Part shown: positions 25,849-36,296 of the stretch, one piece after another
Numbering within the stretch: the stretch's first letter is position 1
How the letters are laid out: each line of letters opens with the position of its first letter
Source: Proteobacteria bacterium UBA2363
Lineage (GTDB): Bacteria > Pseudomonadota > Gammaproteobacteria > Xanthomonadales > UBA2363
NCBI GenBank assembly: GCA_002344355.1
Contig: DDTN01000007.1
Location: 1,178 to 39,102 of the forward strand
Reading direction: 5' to 3'
DNA length: 37,925 bases
Translations under genes and position numbers: made by a program
The notes under the pieces: generated by a model
What the model saw: the letters and a program-made list of their open reading frames with translations, nothing else
Told to the model about the DNA's origin: nothing
The model's database searches: none

Positions 25849-26967
25849 TCAGGCCGGCCGCAGCAGCAGGCGCAGGTCGTCGCCGACCTGGCGGACATCG
25901 TGCCAGCGCCAGGCGCGGGCCTCGTCGAGGCCGGCCAGCGCCGGCAGCGCGAGCAGGCCGCGGCCGCCGTCGCCGAGCAGCCGGGGCGCGAGGTAGAGCA
26001 GCAGTTCGTCGCACAGGCCGGACGCGACGAAGGCCCCGGCCAGGGTGGCGCCGGCCTCGACCTGGACCTCGTTGCAGCCACGGGCGGCGAGCGCGGCGAG
26101 TACCCGCCCCAGGTCCAGTCGACCGTGCTCGGCGGGCAGCGCGAGGCGCTCCAGCGCCAGGAAGCGTGGCGGCACCGTCGTGGCGGCGGCGTGCACGACC
26201 AGGGTCGGGGCGCTGCCATCGAGCAGCCGGTGGCCGGCCGGCACGGTGAGTCCGGCATCGAGCAGCACGCGCAGCACCGGCGCCGGCGCCGGCTCGGGCG
26301 CGTCGCCGGCCGGCCAGCGCAGGGTCAGCCGGGGGTCGTCGTGGCGGGCGGTGCCGGCGCCGGTCAGCAGGGCGCAGCTGCGCGCCCGCCAGCGCATCAC
26401 GTCGGCGCGCGCGGCGGCGCCGGTGATCCACTGGCTGCGGCCGTCGGCGAGCGCGGTGCGGCCGTCCAGGCTGGCGCCCAGCTTGATGCGCAGCCACGGC
26501 CGGCCGCGCTCGATGCGGCTGAAGAAGCCGCGGTTGAGCTCGCGCGCCGGCCCCCGCATCAGGCCCTGCTCGACCGCGATGCCGGCCGCGCGCAGGCGCG
26601 ACAGGCCGTCGCCTTCGTGCTGGAAGCCGTCCTCGCAGGCGAACACCACACGGGCGACGCCGGCGGCGATGAGGGCGTCGGCGCAGGGCGGCGTCCGGCC
26701 GTGGCGGCCGCAGGGCTCCAGGGTGACGTAGGCGGTGGCGCCGCGCGCCCGGGCACCGGCATCGGCGAGGGCATGGACCTCGGCGTGGGCCTCGCCGGCG
26801 CGCCGGTGCCAGCCGCTGCCGACGACCTCCCCGCCGTGCGCCAGCACGCAACCGACCATGGGATTCGGCCGGGTCGTGTGGCCGCCGCGCGCCGCCAGGC
26901 GCAACGCCAGGGCCATGTGCGCGTGGTCGACGGCGGAGAACCGCGCGCTGCCGGAGGCGACGCTCAC
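25849..26967 (-). CDS. ribD: Bifunctional pyrimidine deaminase/reductase RibD
   Basis: Carries out the second and third riboflavin steps, deaminating and then reducing the ribosylaminopyrimidine. The 372-aa product has the deaminase domain (residues about 18-145) with the zinc motifs HAEVHAL and TLEPCGRHGRTPPCADAL, then the reductase domain with WLRIKLGASLDGRTALADG, SQWITG and LLTGAGTARHDDPRL and the C-terminal VEAGATLAGAF. The GTG start at 26967 overlaps the nrdR stop (GTGA) and has AGGAAG just upstream; the conserved core starts about 14 residues later. Gene order nrdR-ribD-ribE is common in proteobacteria. Confidence 0.95.
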   Translation of the reverse strand: MSVASGSARFSAVDHAHMALALRLAARGGHTTRPNPMVGCVLAHGGEVVGSGWHRRAGEAHAEVHALADAGARARGATAYVTLEPCGRHGRTPPCADALIAAGVARVVFACEDGFQHEGDGLSRLRAAGIAVEQGLMRGPARELNRGFFSRIERGRPWLRIKLGASLDGRTALADGRSQWITGAAARADVMRWRARSCALLTGAGTARHDDPRLTLRWPAGDAPEPAPAPVLRVLLDAGLTVPAGHRLLDGSAPTLVVHAAATTVPPRFLALERLALPAEHGRLDLGRVLAALAARGCNEVQVEAGATLAGAFVASGLCDELLLYLAPRLLGDGGRGLLALPALAGLDEARAWRWHDVRQVGDDLRLLLRPA

Positions 26968-27491
26968 GGCTTCCTGCGCGCGGGCCCGGGGCCGCTGCCG
27001 GCATCGAGCAGCGGCAGCTGCTTGCCCTCCAGCACCGGGATGTCGCGCTCCAGGCGCTCGATCTCCTCGCGGAACGCCTGCACGTCCTCGAAGCGCCGGT
27101 AGACCGAGGCGAAGCGCACGTAGGCGACCTGGTCGAGCGGCCGCAGCGCCTCCATGACCCATTCGCCGATCCGCCGCGCCGGCACCTCGCGCTCGCCGCT
27201 GCGGCGCAGGGCGTCGACGATCCCCGCCAGCACGCGGTCGACGGCATCGGCGGCCACCGGACGCTTGTGCAGGGCCAGCTCCAGTCCGGCGCGCAGCTTG
27301 GCCTCGTCGAAGGCCTCGCGGCGGCCATCGTGCTTGACGATCGCCGGCAGCTTCAGCTCGGCGGTCTCGTGGGTGTTGAAGCGGGCGCCGCAGGCCGGGC
27401 ACTCGCGCCGGCGCCGTACCGTGCTGCCGTCCTCGCTCAGCCGCGAGTCGATGACGCGGGTGTCGTCGTGCTGGCAGAAGGGGCAGTGCAT
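26964..27491 (-). CDS. nrdR: Ribonucleotide reductase regulator NrdR
   Basis: ATP/dATP-sensing repressor of ribonucleotide reductase genes. The 175-aa product starts MHCPFCQHDDTRVIDSR with a zinc ribbon (Cys3, Cys6, Cys31, Cys34) and an ATP-cone domain (about residues 48-140; IVKHDGRREAFDEAKLRAGL, YVRFASVYRRFEDV). The C-terminus has a PGPARRKP tail. ATG 27491 shares one base with the stop of the upstream membrane-protein gene (TGATG). The region where a ribosome site should be is C-rich because of the heptamer repeat, so translation probably depends on reinitiation after that gene. Confidence 0.96.
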   Translation of the reverse strand: MHCPFCQHDDTRVIDSRLSEDGSTVRRRRECPACGARFNTHETAELKLPAIVKHDGRREAFDEAKLRAGLELALHKRPVAADAVDRVLAGIVDALRRSGEREVPARRIGEWVMEALRPLDQVAYVRFASVYRRFEDVQAFREEIERLERDIPVLEGKQLPLLDAGSGPGPARRKP

Positions 27492-27951
27492 CAGGAGGGG
27501 ACAGGGGACCGGGGACCGGGGACCGGGGGGACGCCGTCGGCCGACCAGCGCAGGACGAGGAGGGCGAGCGCGACAGGAATCAGCAGCGGGCCGGCCGCCA
27601 GGACAAGCCATTCCCCCCGGCCCGGCGGAACGATGGCCTGGAGCCAGACCGCGGCGGCCGCAATGCCCGCCAGCAGGGCCGGCCACCAGGGCCAGGACCG
27701 CCGGCGCAGCGATGCGCGCCCGCCATGCACATAGGCCACCGAGAGGACCAGCGCGGCGACCAGGCCGACCAGCCCGGCCAGGCCCCACACCATGAGCAGC
27801 AGGCTGTGGTCATCGCCCGACGCGAGTCCGGCCAGGCCGAAGAACAGGCCCAGGCTGGCCAGCCAGCCGCCGACGACCACGGTCGGCGCACCCAGCAGCA
27901 GGGCGACGACGGCGAACGTCGCCCGGGCGACCATGCCGTCGCCGGCTGCGG

Positions 27952-27955
<4 letters not shown>
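27491..27955 (-). CDS. Small integral membrane protein of unknown function
   Basis: Not recognised. The 154-aa product has four or five hydrophobic stretches (about residues 13-44, 51-76, 88-109 and 115-136), with the basic loop HGGRASLRRRSWPWW between them, so it should sit in the inner membrane. The last residues (GVPPVPGPRSPVPS) are encoded by the G4N3 heptamer tract. GTG 27955 overlaps the glyA stop (GTGA) and is my choice; ATG 27934 is an alternative that removes seven residues. It bridges glyA and nrdR with overlaps on both sides, so it is a true member of the operon, probably needed for coupling nrdR translation. Confidence 0.78.
27497..27533 (+). repeat. Heptamer repeat forming a G-quadruplex motif
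   Basis: On the plus strand four G4 blocks and one G6 block (starting at 27497, 27504, 27511, 27518 and 27525) are separated by exactly three bases (ACA, then ACC three times), a textbook G4N3 quadruplex motif with period 7. The G-rich strand is the template strand for nrdR and its upstream gene. The tract encodes the C-terminus of the membrane protein and stops 6 bp before the nrdR ATG. Gain or loss of a unit would shift the end of the membrane protein and change the coupling to nrdR. Confidence 0.85.
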
Positions 27956-29220
<1,265 letters not shown>

Positions 29221-29339
29221 GGGGTGGCGCTCCGTCGGGGATCGGACCGGCATGGTATCGCGAAGCCTGCTGCGGCGCGGCATCGGCGCCCCCGGGAACG
29301 GCCGCGGCGCCGCCCGGCAAGCGTCCGCCACGGACCCGC

Positions 29340-31421
29340 TCAGGCCGGGCCTGCGCCGGACGCCTGCGTGCAGCGCTGTCGCCACAGTTCCCGGATCGCG
29401 GCCTCCAGGCTGGCCGCCAGCGGCGCCGGATCGCAGACCTGCACGCGCATGCGTTCGCGCAACGCGCTCCGTGCGCTGCCGCCGCGACGTGCCGGGTCGG
29501 CGGCCAGCCGGACCAGGCCGTCGAGCAGCGCCGGCTGGTCCGCGAACAGCCAGTCGCCGCGGCCGATCGTCTCCAGGAACATCGCGCTCTGCCGGGCGGC
29601 GAAGGTCGTTCCGCGGGTGCCGAACACCGGCACGCCCATCCACAGCGCGTCGCAGGTCGAGGTGCAGCCCGAATAGGGGAAGGGGTCGAGCACGACGTCG
29701 ACCGCCCGGTAGGCGGCCAGCAGGTCGCGGTAGGGCTGCCGTCCGCGCAGTTCGACCCGCGCCAGGTCGACGCCGCGCGCGGCCAGTGCGGACTCGACCG
29801 CGGCGCGGGTCTGCGGCCCTTCCAGTGCGGCGTCGAGCAGCAGCAGGCGGGCCTGCGGCAGCGCCGCCAGCGCCGCGGCGTAGCGGTCGAACACCGCCGG
29901 GTTGCGCTTGGGCATGCGGTTGAAGCAGGCCAGGGTGAACGGCGCGTCGGCGGCGCCCGCCCAGGTCGGCGGCGGCGCGTCGTCCGGGGGCACGAAGGCC
30001 TGCCGGCAGGGCGCCAGGCGCAGCACCGGTTCGGCGAGCCAGCGCTCGCTGCCGGGCGGTGCCATCACCGCATCCATCAGCACGGCGTCGATCGCCGGCA
30101 CCGCCAGGGTGTCGACGTAGTCGTACCAGCTGAGCTGGACCGGCGCGACCCGGCCGGCCAGCACGCGCAGGCGGTTGTTCGGCGCGTGCCCGGCCAGGTC
30201 GACCAGCACGTCGAGGCGGTCGTCCAGCATCCGCGCCGCCAGCGCCGCCTCGTCCAGCGCGGCGACGGCATGGAAGGCGTCGGCCTGGGCGCGCACCGCC
30301 GCGGTCGCCGCATCGCCGCCGGGATGGTCGTGGTAGACGACATGGACCGCGCGGCCTGCCGGGAACGCCGGCAGCAGGCCGGCGAAGAACTGCATCACCG
30401 CCCCCTGCACCAGGCGCGGCGACAGCCAGCCGATCCGCAAGGGCCGCCCGGGGTCCGGGTCGCGGACCAGGCCCGCCGGCGGCCGCGGCCGGATGCCGGC
30501 CAGTCGCACGCGCGCCCAGCGGTGGTGTTCGGCCAGCAGGGCGTCCTGGTCCAGCGCCGGCTCGTAGTGCAGGGCGACCAGGTAGTTGGCCCAGGCGACG
30601 TCGTGGTCCGGCCGCCGGTCCAGCAGCGCGCGCAGGGTCGCAAGGGCCGGCGCCGGCTGGCCGCGCTCCAGCCAGGCCGAGGCCAGCATCAGCGCGGCGT
30701 CGGCATTGTCCGGTTCGCCTGCCAGCACCGATTCCGCCAGCGCCAGGGCGTCGCCGCCGAGGCCGGCGATGTGCAGGGCCGCGGCCAGGTCGAAGCTGAC
30801 CGGCAGGTGGCCGGGGTGGCGCGCCGCAAGCGCCCGCAGGAGCGCCAGCCGGGTCTGGTCCGGATCGCGCAGGGGGAATGCCAGCGCCAGCTGTCGCGCA
30901 GGCTCCGCCTCCGCCAGCAGGTCCGGCGCCAGCGCCAGGGCCAGCGCCTGGCCCGGGCGGGCCAGCGCCAGCAGCGAGCGGACCGCGGCGATGCGCGCCG
31001 AAAGCGCCTGCGGGCGCTGGGCCAGGCCGGCCTCGAGCCAGGCGGCGGCGGCCTCGTGGTCGCCCAGGGCGTGCGCGGCCAGGCCGCCGTTGAGCAGGGC
31101 CGGGGCCAGCGCCGGGGCCGTCGCCAGCGCCTCGCGGGCCAGCGCCAGCGCCCGCCCGGCATCGCCGGCGGCCAGGCACAGGCCGGCGTGGTTGGCGAGC
31201 TGGGCCGGATCGCGGGCGCCCAGGCGGTGACACCGCTCGAAGGCCGCCAGGGCCGCCGCCGGCCGCTGCGCGGCGTGTTCGGCGAGGCCGAGCAGGTACC
31301 AGGCCCGGGCGTCGCCGGGCGCCTGTCGAAGGTGGGCCTGCAGCACGGCGGCGGCCTCGCCGGCGCGGCCCTGGCGCAGCAGGGCAAGGCCATGGTCGGC
31401 GGCGGACGGCGGTGCGGTCAT
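29340..31421 (-). CDS. TPR-containing GT41 glycosyltransferase (O-GlcNAc transferase-like)
   Basis: 693-aa protein: residues about 10-330 are Ala/Leu-rich tetratricopeptide-like repeats (AWYLLGLAEHAAQRPAAALA; NADAALMLASAWLERGQPA), and residues about 345-660 are a GT41/SPINDLY-type catalytic domain. Key segments are LRIGWLSPRLVQGAVMQF, LVDLAGHAPNNRLRVLAGR, APVQLSWYDYVDTLAVPAID, FNRMPKRNPAVFDRYAAAL and DPFPYSGCTSTCDALWMG followed by VPVFGTRG. The last corresponds to the DTFPYNGHTTTCDALWMG-type nucleotide-sugar site. No signal peptide, so probably cytoplasmic. Substrate unknown; bacterial relatives modify proteins or autotransporters. ATG 31421 chosen. Divergent from ettA, tandem with glyA after 119 bp. 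Confidence 0.88.
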   Translation of the reverse strand: MTAPPSAADHGLALLRQGRAGEAAAVLQAHLRQAPGDARAWYLLGLAEHAAQRPAAALAAFERCHRLGARDPAQLANHAGLCLAAGDAGRALALAREALATAPALAPALLNGGLAAHALGDHEAAAAWLEAGLAQRPQALSARIAAVRSLLALARPGQALALALAPDLLAEAEPARQLALAFPLRDPDQTRLALLRALAARHPGHLPVSFDLAAALHIAGLGGDALALAESVLAGEPDNADAALMLASAWLERGQPAPALATLRALLDRRPDHDVAWANYLVALHYEPALDQDALLAEHHRWARVRLAGIRPRPPAGLVRDPDPGRPLRIGWLSPRLVQGAVMQFFAGLLPAFPAGRAVHVVYHDHPGGDAATAAVRAQADAFHAVAALDEAALAARMLDDRLDVLVDLAGHAPNNRLRVLAGRVAPVQLSWYDYVDTLAVPAIDAVLMDAVMAPPGSERWLAEPVLRLAPCRQAFVPPDDAPPPTWAGAADAPFTLACFNRMPKRNPAVFDRYAAALAALPQARLLLLDAALEGPQTRAAVESALAARGVDLARVELRGRQPYRDLLAAYRAVDVVLDPFPYSGCTSTCDALWMGVPVFGTRGTTFAARQSAMFLETIGRGDWLFADQPALLDGLVRLAADPARRGGSARSALRERMRVQVCDPAPLAASLEAAIRELWRQRCTQASGAGPA

Positions 31422-31465
31422 CGGCTCCGGCGGGTGGCGGGCCGCTGTCGGGCCGCTGACCGGCC

Positions 31466-31471
31466 AGTATA
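31466..31471 (-). promoter_or_regulatory. Candidate -10 element of the GT41 gene
   Basis: On the minus strand TATACT (31471-31466) matches TATAAT at five of six positions. It lies 44 nt upstream of the ATG at 31421. No clear -35 hexamer. It is one of few AT-rich hexamers in the divergent gap. Confidence 0.35.
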
Positions 31472-31500
31472 TCGGCCGCGCCCGCGTGCACGCCGGGCTG

Positions 31501-31506
31501 TACAAT
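31501..31506 (+). promoter_or_regulatory. Candidate -10 element of ettA
   Basis: TACAAT matches the consensus at five of six positions in the gap between the GT41 gene and ettA. Transcription would start near 31513, giving a leader of about 100 nt. The -35 region shows no clear match. Confidence 0.4.
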
Positions 31507-31615
31507 CGCCGCTCCCGAGTCCCGCCCCTCGACGACGCGCCGGCCATGGCGCGACGCGGCCGCGCCCTGCGGCCGCAGCCCGGCGGGACCGCGCACGCCC
31601 GGACCAGGACACGCC

Positions 31616-33277
<1,662 letters not shown>

Positions 33278-33280
33278 GGG

Positions 33281-33299
33281 CGCGGGCGCGGCGCCCGCG
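33281..33299. terminator. Palindromic hairpin between convergent ettA and rsmI
   Basis: A perfect 9-bp GC palindrome (33281-33289 with 33291-33299) fills the 27-bp gap between the two stop codons. It is symmetric, so it could act in both directions. No T-run on either strand, so intrinsic termination would be imperfect. Confidence 0.5.
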
Positions 33300-33304
33300 G
33301 GCGC

Positions 33305-34147
33305 TCAGTCGTCGCCCTCGTACAGTGTCCGGCGCGGCGCGCCGCTGAGCTCGGCGGCGATGCGGGCGGCGCGGCTGCGCGGCAGCTCGCGCGCCAGGGC
33401 CGCGTACAGGCGCCGCCCTTCGGCAAGGGCGGCGGCGCCATCGTCGGGGTTGCCCGCGACGACCAGGACGAACTCGCCGCGGCGCTGGTCCGGATCGCCG
33501 GCCAGGGCCGCGGCGATCGCCGCCAGGTCCGGCCCGAGCAGGGTCTCGAAACGCTTGGTCAGCTCGCGCGCCAGGGTCGCCGGACGGTCGCCGCCGAACG
33601 CCGCGACCATGTCGTCGACGCTGTCGACGATGCGGTGCGCCGACTCGTAGAGGATCAGGGTGCGCGGCTCGGCGGCCAGCGCCGCCAGCCGCGCCCTGCG
33701 CGCCGCGGCGCGCGCCGGCAGGAAGCCCTCGAAGACGAAGCGGTCGCTGGCGAGGCCGGCGACGCTGAGCGCGGCGATGGCGGCGCAGGCGCCGGGCAGC
33801 GGATGCACGGGCAGGCCGGCGGCGCGCACCGCCGCCACCAGGCGGAAGCCGGGATCGCTCACCAGGGGCGTGCCGGCGTCGGAGATCAGGGCGATGCGCT
33901 GGCCCTGCCGGATGCGATCGACCAGCCGCGCCGCCAGCGCCGATTCGTTGTGCTCGTGCAGCGACTGCATGGCGGTGCCGATGCCATGGCGTTCCAGCAG
34001 GACGCGGCTGCTGCGGGTGTCCTCGGCGGCGATCAGGTCGGCCTCGCGCAGCACCGCCACGGCGCGCGCCGAGATGTCCTCGAGGTTGCCGATCGGGGTC
34101 GCCACCACGAACAGGGCGCCCGGGCGGTCGGGGCGACCGGCTATCAT
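33305..34147 (-). CDS. rsmI: 16S rRNA (cytidine1402-2'-O)-methyltransferase
   Basis: SAM-dependent methyltransferase that completes the modification of C1402 begun by RsmH, encoded at the other end of this window. The 280-aa product has the tetrapyrrole-methylase fold motifs LFVVATPIGNLEDISARA, ADLIAAEDTRSSRVLL, ALISDAGTPLVSDPGF, LPGACAAIAALSVAGL and FEGFLPARAAARRARL, then YESAHRIVDSVDDM and the RELTKRFET segment. I take ATG 34147 because the conserved core begins 10 residues later; ATG 34177 would add ten residues and run into lpoA. No ribosome site is visible. The divergent rsmI/lpoA pair is conserved in gammaproteobacteria. Confidence 0.95.
   Translation of the reverse strand: MIAGRPDRPGALFVVATPIGNLEDISARAVAVLREADLIAAEDTRSSRVLLERHGIGTAMQSLHEHNESALAARLVDRIRQGQRIALISDAGTPLVSDPGFRLVAAVRAAGLPVHPLPGACAAIAALSVAGLASDRFVFEGFLPARAAARRARLAALAAEPRTLILYESAHRIVDSVDDMVAAFGGDRPATLARELTKRFETLLGPDLAAIAAALAGDPDQRRGEFVLVVAGNPDDGAAALAEGRRLYAALARELPRSRAARIAAELSGAPRRTLYEGDD
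34142..34147 (+). promoter_or_regulatory. Candidate -10 of lpoA overlapping the rsmI start codon
   Basis: TATCAT matches TATAAT at five of six positions and its last three bases are the complement of the rsmI ATG. Transcription would start near 34154, just before the AGGAGGAG ribosome site (34157-34164). No clear -35 hexamer. Confidence 0.4.
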
Positions 34148-34175
34148 GGCCGGGTCAGGAGGAGATGGCCCGCCC

Positions 34176-35918
34176 ATGAAGTTCCACCCTGCGCTCGCCG
34201 CCCGTTGCGGCCTGCTCATTGTCGCCCTTTTCCTCACGGCCTGCGCCGGCGTGGGCACCGGCAGCCGTGCCGCCGACCGCGCCGAGGCGGCGTTCGCCGC
34301 CGGCGACTTCGCGCAGGCGGCCAGGGAGTACCTCGAGGCCGCCGGCCGCAGCCGCGGCGCCGAGGCCGATGCCTTCAACCTGCGCGCCGCCGAGAGCTAC
34401 CGCCAGCTGGCCGACTACGCGGCGGTGCGCCAGGTCAGCAACGGCATCCTGCACGGCAACCTGCGGCCCGGCGAACAGCTGCGCCTGGACCTGCTGCTGG
34501 CCGAGCTGGCCGTGGTCGAGGGCGAGCACGAGCGTGCCCTGAACCTGCTGACGCTGCCGGCGGATCGGGTCCCGGACCGCCTGCGCCCGCGCTTCCACGA
34601 TCTGCGCGCGCGCGCGCTGGTGGAACTCGGCCAGCCGCTCGCCGCCGCCCGCGAGCGCGGCGAGCAGATGCGCTTCGCCGCCGCCGAGGAGCAGGCCTCG
34701 CTGCAGGAGCAGCTGCGCCGCCTGCTCGACAGCGTCGAGGTGCGTGAGCTCTACCGCGAGCGCACCGGCATGGCCGCCGACGACCCGCTGCTGGGCGCCA
34801 CCGACGCCTCGCTGCGCGCGCGCGGGGTGACGCCGCCGCGGATGCTGGCCGGCGGCCGCGACCCGATGGCGCCGCGCGAACCGCCGCCCACCGACGCCGA
34901 CGGCCGCGCGCTGTACGGCAAGGTCGCCCTGCTGGTCCCGCTGACCGGCCAGATCGCCGCCGCCGGCCAGGCCGTGCGCGACGGCTTCATGAGCGCCTAT
35001 TTCGCCGGCGCCGCGCCGCGTCCCGAGGTCGAGGTGATCGATTCGGGCAGCACCCCGGAGACCGCGCTCGCCGCCTACCGGCGCGCCCTGGAAAGCGGCG
35101 CCGAGCGCGTCGTCGGGCCGCTCTCCCGGGAGGCGGTCAGCGCCCTGTTCCGCGAGCCGCTGCTGCCGGTGCCGCTGCTCGCGCTGAACCACGCCGACGG
35201 CGTGGCGCCGCCGGAGGGCAGCGTGCAGTTCGGCCTGCTGCCCGACGAGGAAGCCCTGGCGGCGGCCGATCGCCTGTTGCGGCTGGGCGCGCTGCGCGCC
35301 GTTGTGGTGTTCACCGAGGAGGACTGGAGCGGCCGCGCGGCGCTCGCCTTCCGCAGCCAGTACGAGGCCGCCGGCGGCGAGGTGCTGCGCGAGGTGCGCA
35401 TCAATGCCCGCGACTTCGACCTCGGCCGGCCGGCGGCGAGCATCGGCGATGCCGGCGCCGACGGCCTGTTCCTGGCGATCGGCGCGCAGCCGGCGCGCCT
35501 GCTGGTGCCGCAACTGCGGGCCAACGGCGTCGGCGGCACCTGGCTGGCGATGTCTCGGGTGTACGGTGGCTCGCCGATGCCGGCGCTGGACCGCGACCTC
35601 GACGGCCTGGAGTTCTCCGACGCGCCCTGGGTGGTCGGCACCGCCAGCGGCGTGCCCAGCCGGGTGGAGCTGGCGCCCGCGCTGCGCGGCCTGCAGGGCC
35701 CTGCGCTGCGGCTGTTCGCGTTCGGCATGGACGCCTACCGCCTGCTCGGCTATGTCGACTGGCTGTCCGGCCGACCGTACTCCTTCATCAACGGCGCCAC
35801 CGGCGAGCTGAGCGTCGACGAGTCGCGCCAGGTGCGCAGGCAGCTGGCCTGGGCGCGCTTCCGGGGCGGCGTGCCCGAGCCGGTCGAGGGCGCGCTCAGC
35901 TTCGGCGACCCGCTGTAG
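34176..35918 (+). CDS. lpoA: Penicillin-binding protein activator LpoA (LppC-type lipoprotein)
   Basis: Outer-membrane lipoprotein that stimulates a bifunctional PBP (PBP1A in E. coli) from the periplasmic side. The 580-aa product has a lipoprotein signal with lipobox LTAC (Cys23), an N-terminal helical TPR-like domain (AERAEAAFAAGDFAQAAREYLEAAG and onward, about residues 30-225) and a C-terminal periplasmic-binding-protein-like domain opening with KVALLVPLTGQIAAAGQAVRDGF. Later blocks are VIDSGSTPETALAAYRRAL, GAERVVGPLSREAV, PLLALNHADG and FGMDAYRLL. AGGAGGAG precedes the ATG at 34176. Only 28 bp separate it from rsmI. yraN follows after 22 bp, as in E. coli. Confidence 0.94.
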   Translation: MKFHPALAARCGLLIVALFLTACAGVGTGSRAADRAEAAFAAGDFAQAAREYLEAAGRSRGAEADAFNLRAAESYRQLADYAAVRQVSNGILHGNLRPGEQLRLDLLLAELAVVEGEHERALNLLTLPADRVPDRLRPRFHDLRARALVELGQPLAAARERGEQMRFAAAEEQASLQEQLRRLLDSVEVRELYRERTGMAADDPLLGATDASLRARGVTPPRMLAGGRDPMAPREPPPTDADGRALYGKVALLVPLTGQIAAAGQAVRDGFMSAYFAGAAPRPEVEVIDSGSTPETALAAYRRALESGAERVVGPLSREAVSALFREPLLPVPLLALNHADGVAPPEGSVQFGLLPDEEALAAADRLLRLGALRAVVVFTEEDWSGRAALAFRSQYEAAGGEVLREVRINARDFDLGRPAASIGDAGADGLFLAIGAQPARLLVPQLRANGVGGTWLAMSRVYGGSPMPALDRDLDGLEFSDAPWVVGTASGVPSRVELAPALRGLQGPALRLFAFGMDAYRLLGYVDWLSGRPYSFINGATGELSVDESRQVRRQLAWARFRGGVPEPVEGALSFGDPL

Positions 35919-35940
35919 CGGCGGCGCGACCGGTACGGCC

Positions 35941-36294
35941 GTGAACCGCGAGGGCGAGCCGTTCGAGGCGCTGGCCCGCGACCACCTGGAGGCCGCCGGA
36001 CTGCGCCTGGTCGCGCGCAACTTCGCCACCCGCCACGGCGAGATCGACCTGGTGATGCGCGACGGCGAGACCCTGGTGTTCGTCGAGGTGCGCTACCGCG
36101 CCGGCGCCAGCCACGGCGGCGGCGCGGGCAGCATCACGGCGGCCAAGCGCGGCCGCCTGGCGACCGCCGCGGCGCAGTTCCTGCAGGCGCATCCGCGCCT
36201 GGCCGCCCTGCCCTGCCGCTTCGACGTGGTCGCCCTGGACGGCCCGCGAAGCGCGCCCCGCCTGGACTGGCGGCGGGCGGCCTTCGAGGCCTGA
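35941..36294 (+). CDS. yraN: YraN family protein (UPF0102, nuclease-like fold)
   Basis: 117-aa protein of the YraN family, predicted from its fold to be a PD-(D/E)XK nuclease relative; the cellular role is not established. The core GEIDLVMRDGETLVFVEVRYR (about residues 33-53) holds the acidic residues expected for such a site, and GSITAAKRGRLATAAAQFL and CRFDVVALDG complete the family pattern. It starts with GTG 35941, 22 bp after lpoA, without an obvious ribosome site, so translation may be coupled. In E. coli the next genes are diaA and a BON lipoprotein; here an oxidase follows after 2 bp. Confidence 0.92.
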   Translation: MNREGEPFEALARDHLEAAGLRLVARNFATRHGEIDLVMRDGETLVFVEVRYRAGASHGGGAGSITAAKRGRLATAAAQFLQAHPRLAALPCRFDVVALDGPRSAPRLDWRRAAFEA

Positions 36295-36296
36295 GC

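Noticed and set aside
25165..27491. FMN riboswitch ahead of the riboflavin genes
   Set aside because: None of the conserved RFN-element blocks is seen upstream of nrdR, ribD, ribE, ribB or ribH.
34165..34179. Tiny open frame (ATG GCC CGC CCA TGA) directly after the lpoA ribosome site, ending on the lpoA ATG
   Set aside because: Its start touches the AGGAGGAG without the needed spacing, and a four-codon peptide cannot be supported. It is a curiosity unless ribosome profiling shows it.
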